Positions 33,832 through 34,309 of a DNA stretch of 34,309 nt are shown here, in pieces. The DNA is taken from assembly GCA_026125385.1 (NCBI GenBank), contig JAHCLG010000029.1, positions 1 through 34,309 of the forward strand, given 5' to 3'. The stretch's first letter is position 1. The number at the start of each line of letters is the position of its first letter. Under the pieces are notes generated by a model. That model was not told the origin of the DNA. It saw nothing but the letters and a program-made list of their open reading frames with translations, and searched no databases. Source of the stretch: Legionellales bacterium. Lineage in GTDB: Bacteria; Pseudomonadota; Gammaproteobacteria; JAHCLG01. A program made the translations under genes and the position numbers.

Positions 33832-34309
33832 GTTTCAATCCACGCACCCGCGTGGGGTGCGACACCGTCTTATGACAGTTTTTTTGCACATTTCAATGTT
33901 TCAATCCACGCACCCGCGTGGGGTGCGACGTGTCATCCCACAGAGGCTCGCGATATTATTGATAGTTTCAATCCACGCACCCGTGTGGGGTGCGACCGTT
34001 GCAAAAATGATGATGGATGATGACATCAGAGTTTCAATCCACGCACCCGCGTGGGGTGCGACTTTCATTTCCAGAGATTGATGTTTTTAATTTCCGGTTT
34101 CAATCCACGCACCCGCGTGGGGTGCGACTTGGAATTTAATTGATCGATTTCTGCATCATCATGTTTCAATCCACGCACCCGCGTGGGGTGCGACGCACTC
34201 AGGTTTAACGCCGTAACCGTCTCATTCTTGTTTCAATCCACGCACCCGCGTGGGGTGCGACTTTAATGTAAGAATAGTTGAGGAGGTAGAACCAGGTTGC
34301 AAACCACGC
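33832..34309 (-). CRISPR. CRISPR array, type I-C-like repeats, partly in the window
   Basis: Seven full 32-bp repeats start at 33832, 33898, 33965, 34031, 34097, 34163 and 34230, with spacers of 34, 35, 34, 34, 34 and 35 bases. A further 34-base spacer is followed by a partial repeat at 34296-34309 with two changes in 14 visible bases. The repeat begins GTTTCAATCCACGC and carries the GCACCC/GGGTGC hairpin of subtype I-C. The third repeat has one base changed (CGTGTGG for CGCGTGG). Type I-C transcripts end each repeat with ATTGAAAC, so transcription should run on the minus strand with the leader beyond the right edge. No cas gene is in the window. Confidence 0.97.

Noticed and set aside
33857-34081. 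74-codon ORF with repeated VSIHAP segments
   Set aside because: It is a read-through of the CRISPR repeats; the repeated peptide reflects the 32-bp repeat.
1-34309. tRNA genes, rRNA genes, riboswitches and prophage genes
   Set aside because: I looked for cloverleaf arms, known aptamer cores and phage structural genes and saw none. A tRNAscan or Rfam search could confirm this.

Overview
The window is a chromosomal segment of an AT-rich gammaproteobacterium. The evidence is the gene order (rnpB, then mraZ through ftsZ, then lpxC), the class A RNase P RNA, the FtsZ tail with DIPAFLRRQ, and a meso-diaminopimelate-type MurE. Two large serine-rich proteins of eukaryotic flavour, a FosX-type enzyme and a secreted phospholipase D-like protein suggest a host-associated or amoeba-associated lineage such as Legionellales. 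That placement is inference; no single marker here proves it.

Region 1 (1-6925, mostly + strand) is accessory. It holds the end of an unknown gene, a possible 46-residue convergent ORF, and a 734-residue Ser-rich coiled-coil protein with two bZIP-like modules and several nuclear-localisation-like clusters. These are followed by a FosX-type fosfomycin hydrolase, an exported alpha-acetolactate decarboxylase with its own promoter, a 618-residue protein with poly-Ser tails and a small membrane protein.

Region 2 (7054-14792, - strand apart from the transposase) starts with lpxC, which has its own promoter. An accessory islet then lies between lpxC and ftsZ, genes that are neighbours in many gammaproteobacteria. 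The islet contains a multispanning membrane protein translationally coupled to a reverse transcriptase (RT), a structured RNA leader in front of the RT, a complete IS1634-family element flanked by a 176-bp direct repeat, and a secreted phospholipase D-family protein. The direct repeat holds both the 3' end of the phospholipase gene and the -35 box of the RT promoter, so the insertion appears to have left both intact.

Region 3 (14989-31772, - strand) is a complete division and cell wall (dcw) cluster: mraZ, rsmH, ftsL, ftsI, murE, murF, mraY, murD, ftsW, murG, murC, ddlB, ftsQ, ftsA, ftsZ. It is tightly packed, with several 1-4 nt overlaps and several GTG or TTG starts. It is driven by a promoter with a three-repeat MraZ operator and probably a second promoter before ftsQ, and it ends in a hairpin terminator after ftsZ. 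MurE, MurF, MurC, MurD, Ddl, MraY and MurG make lipid II; FtsI, FtsW, FtsL, FtsQ, FtsA and FtsZ use it at the septum.

Region 4 (31950-34309) holds rnpB with a good promoter, a 36-bp direct repeat, a BaiN/HI0933-family flavoprotein, and the edge of a type I-C-like CRISPR array whose cas genes are not in the window.

The most novel candidates are the RT plus membrane protein plus structured leader, which could be an undescribed defence-type RT system, and the protein with two bZIP-like modules, which could be a nuclear effector.
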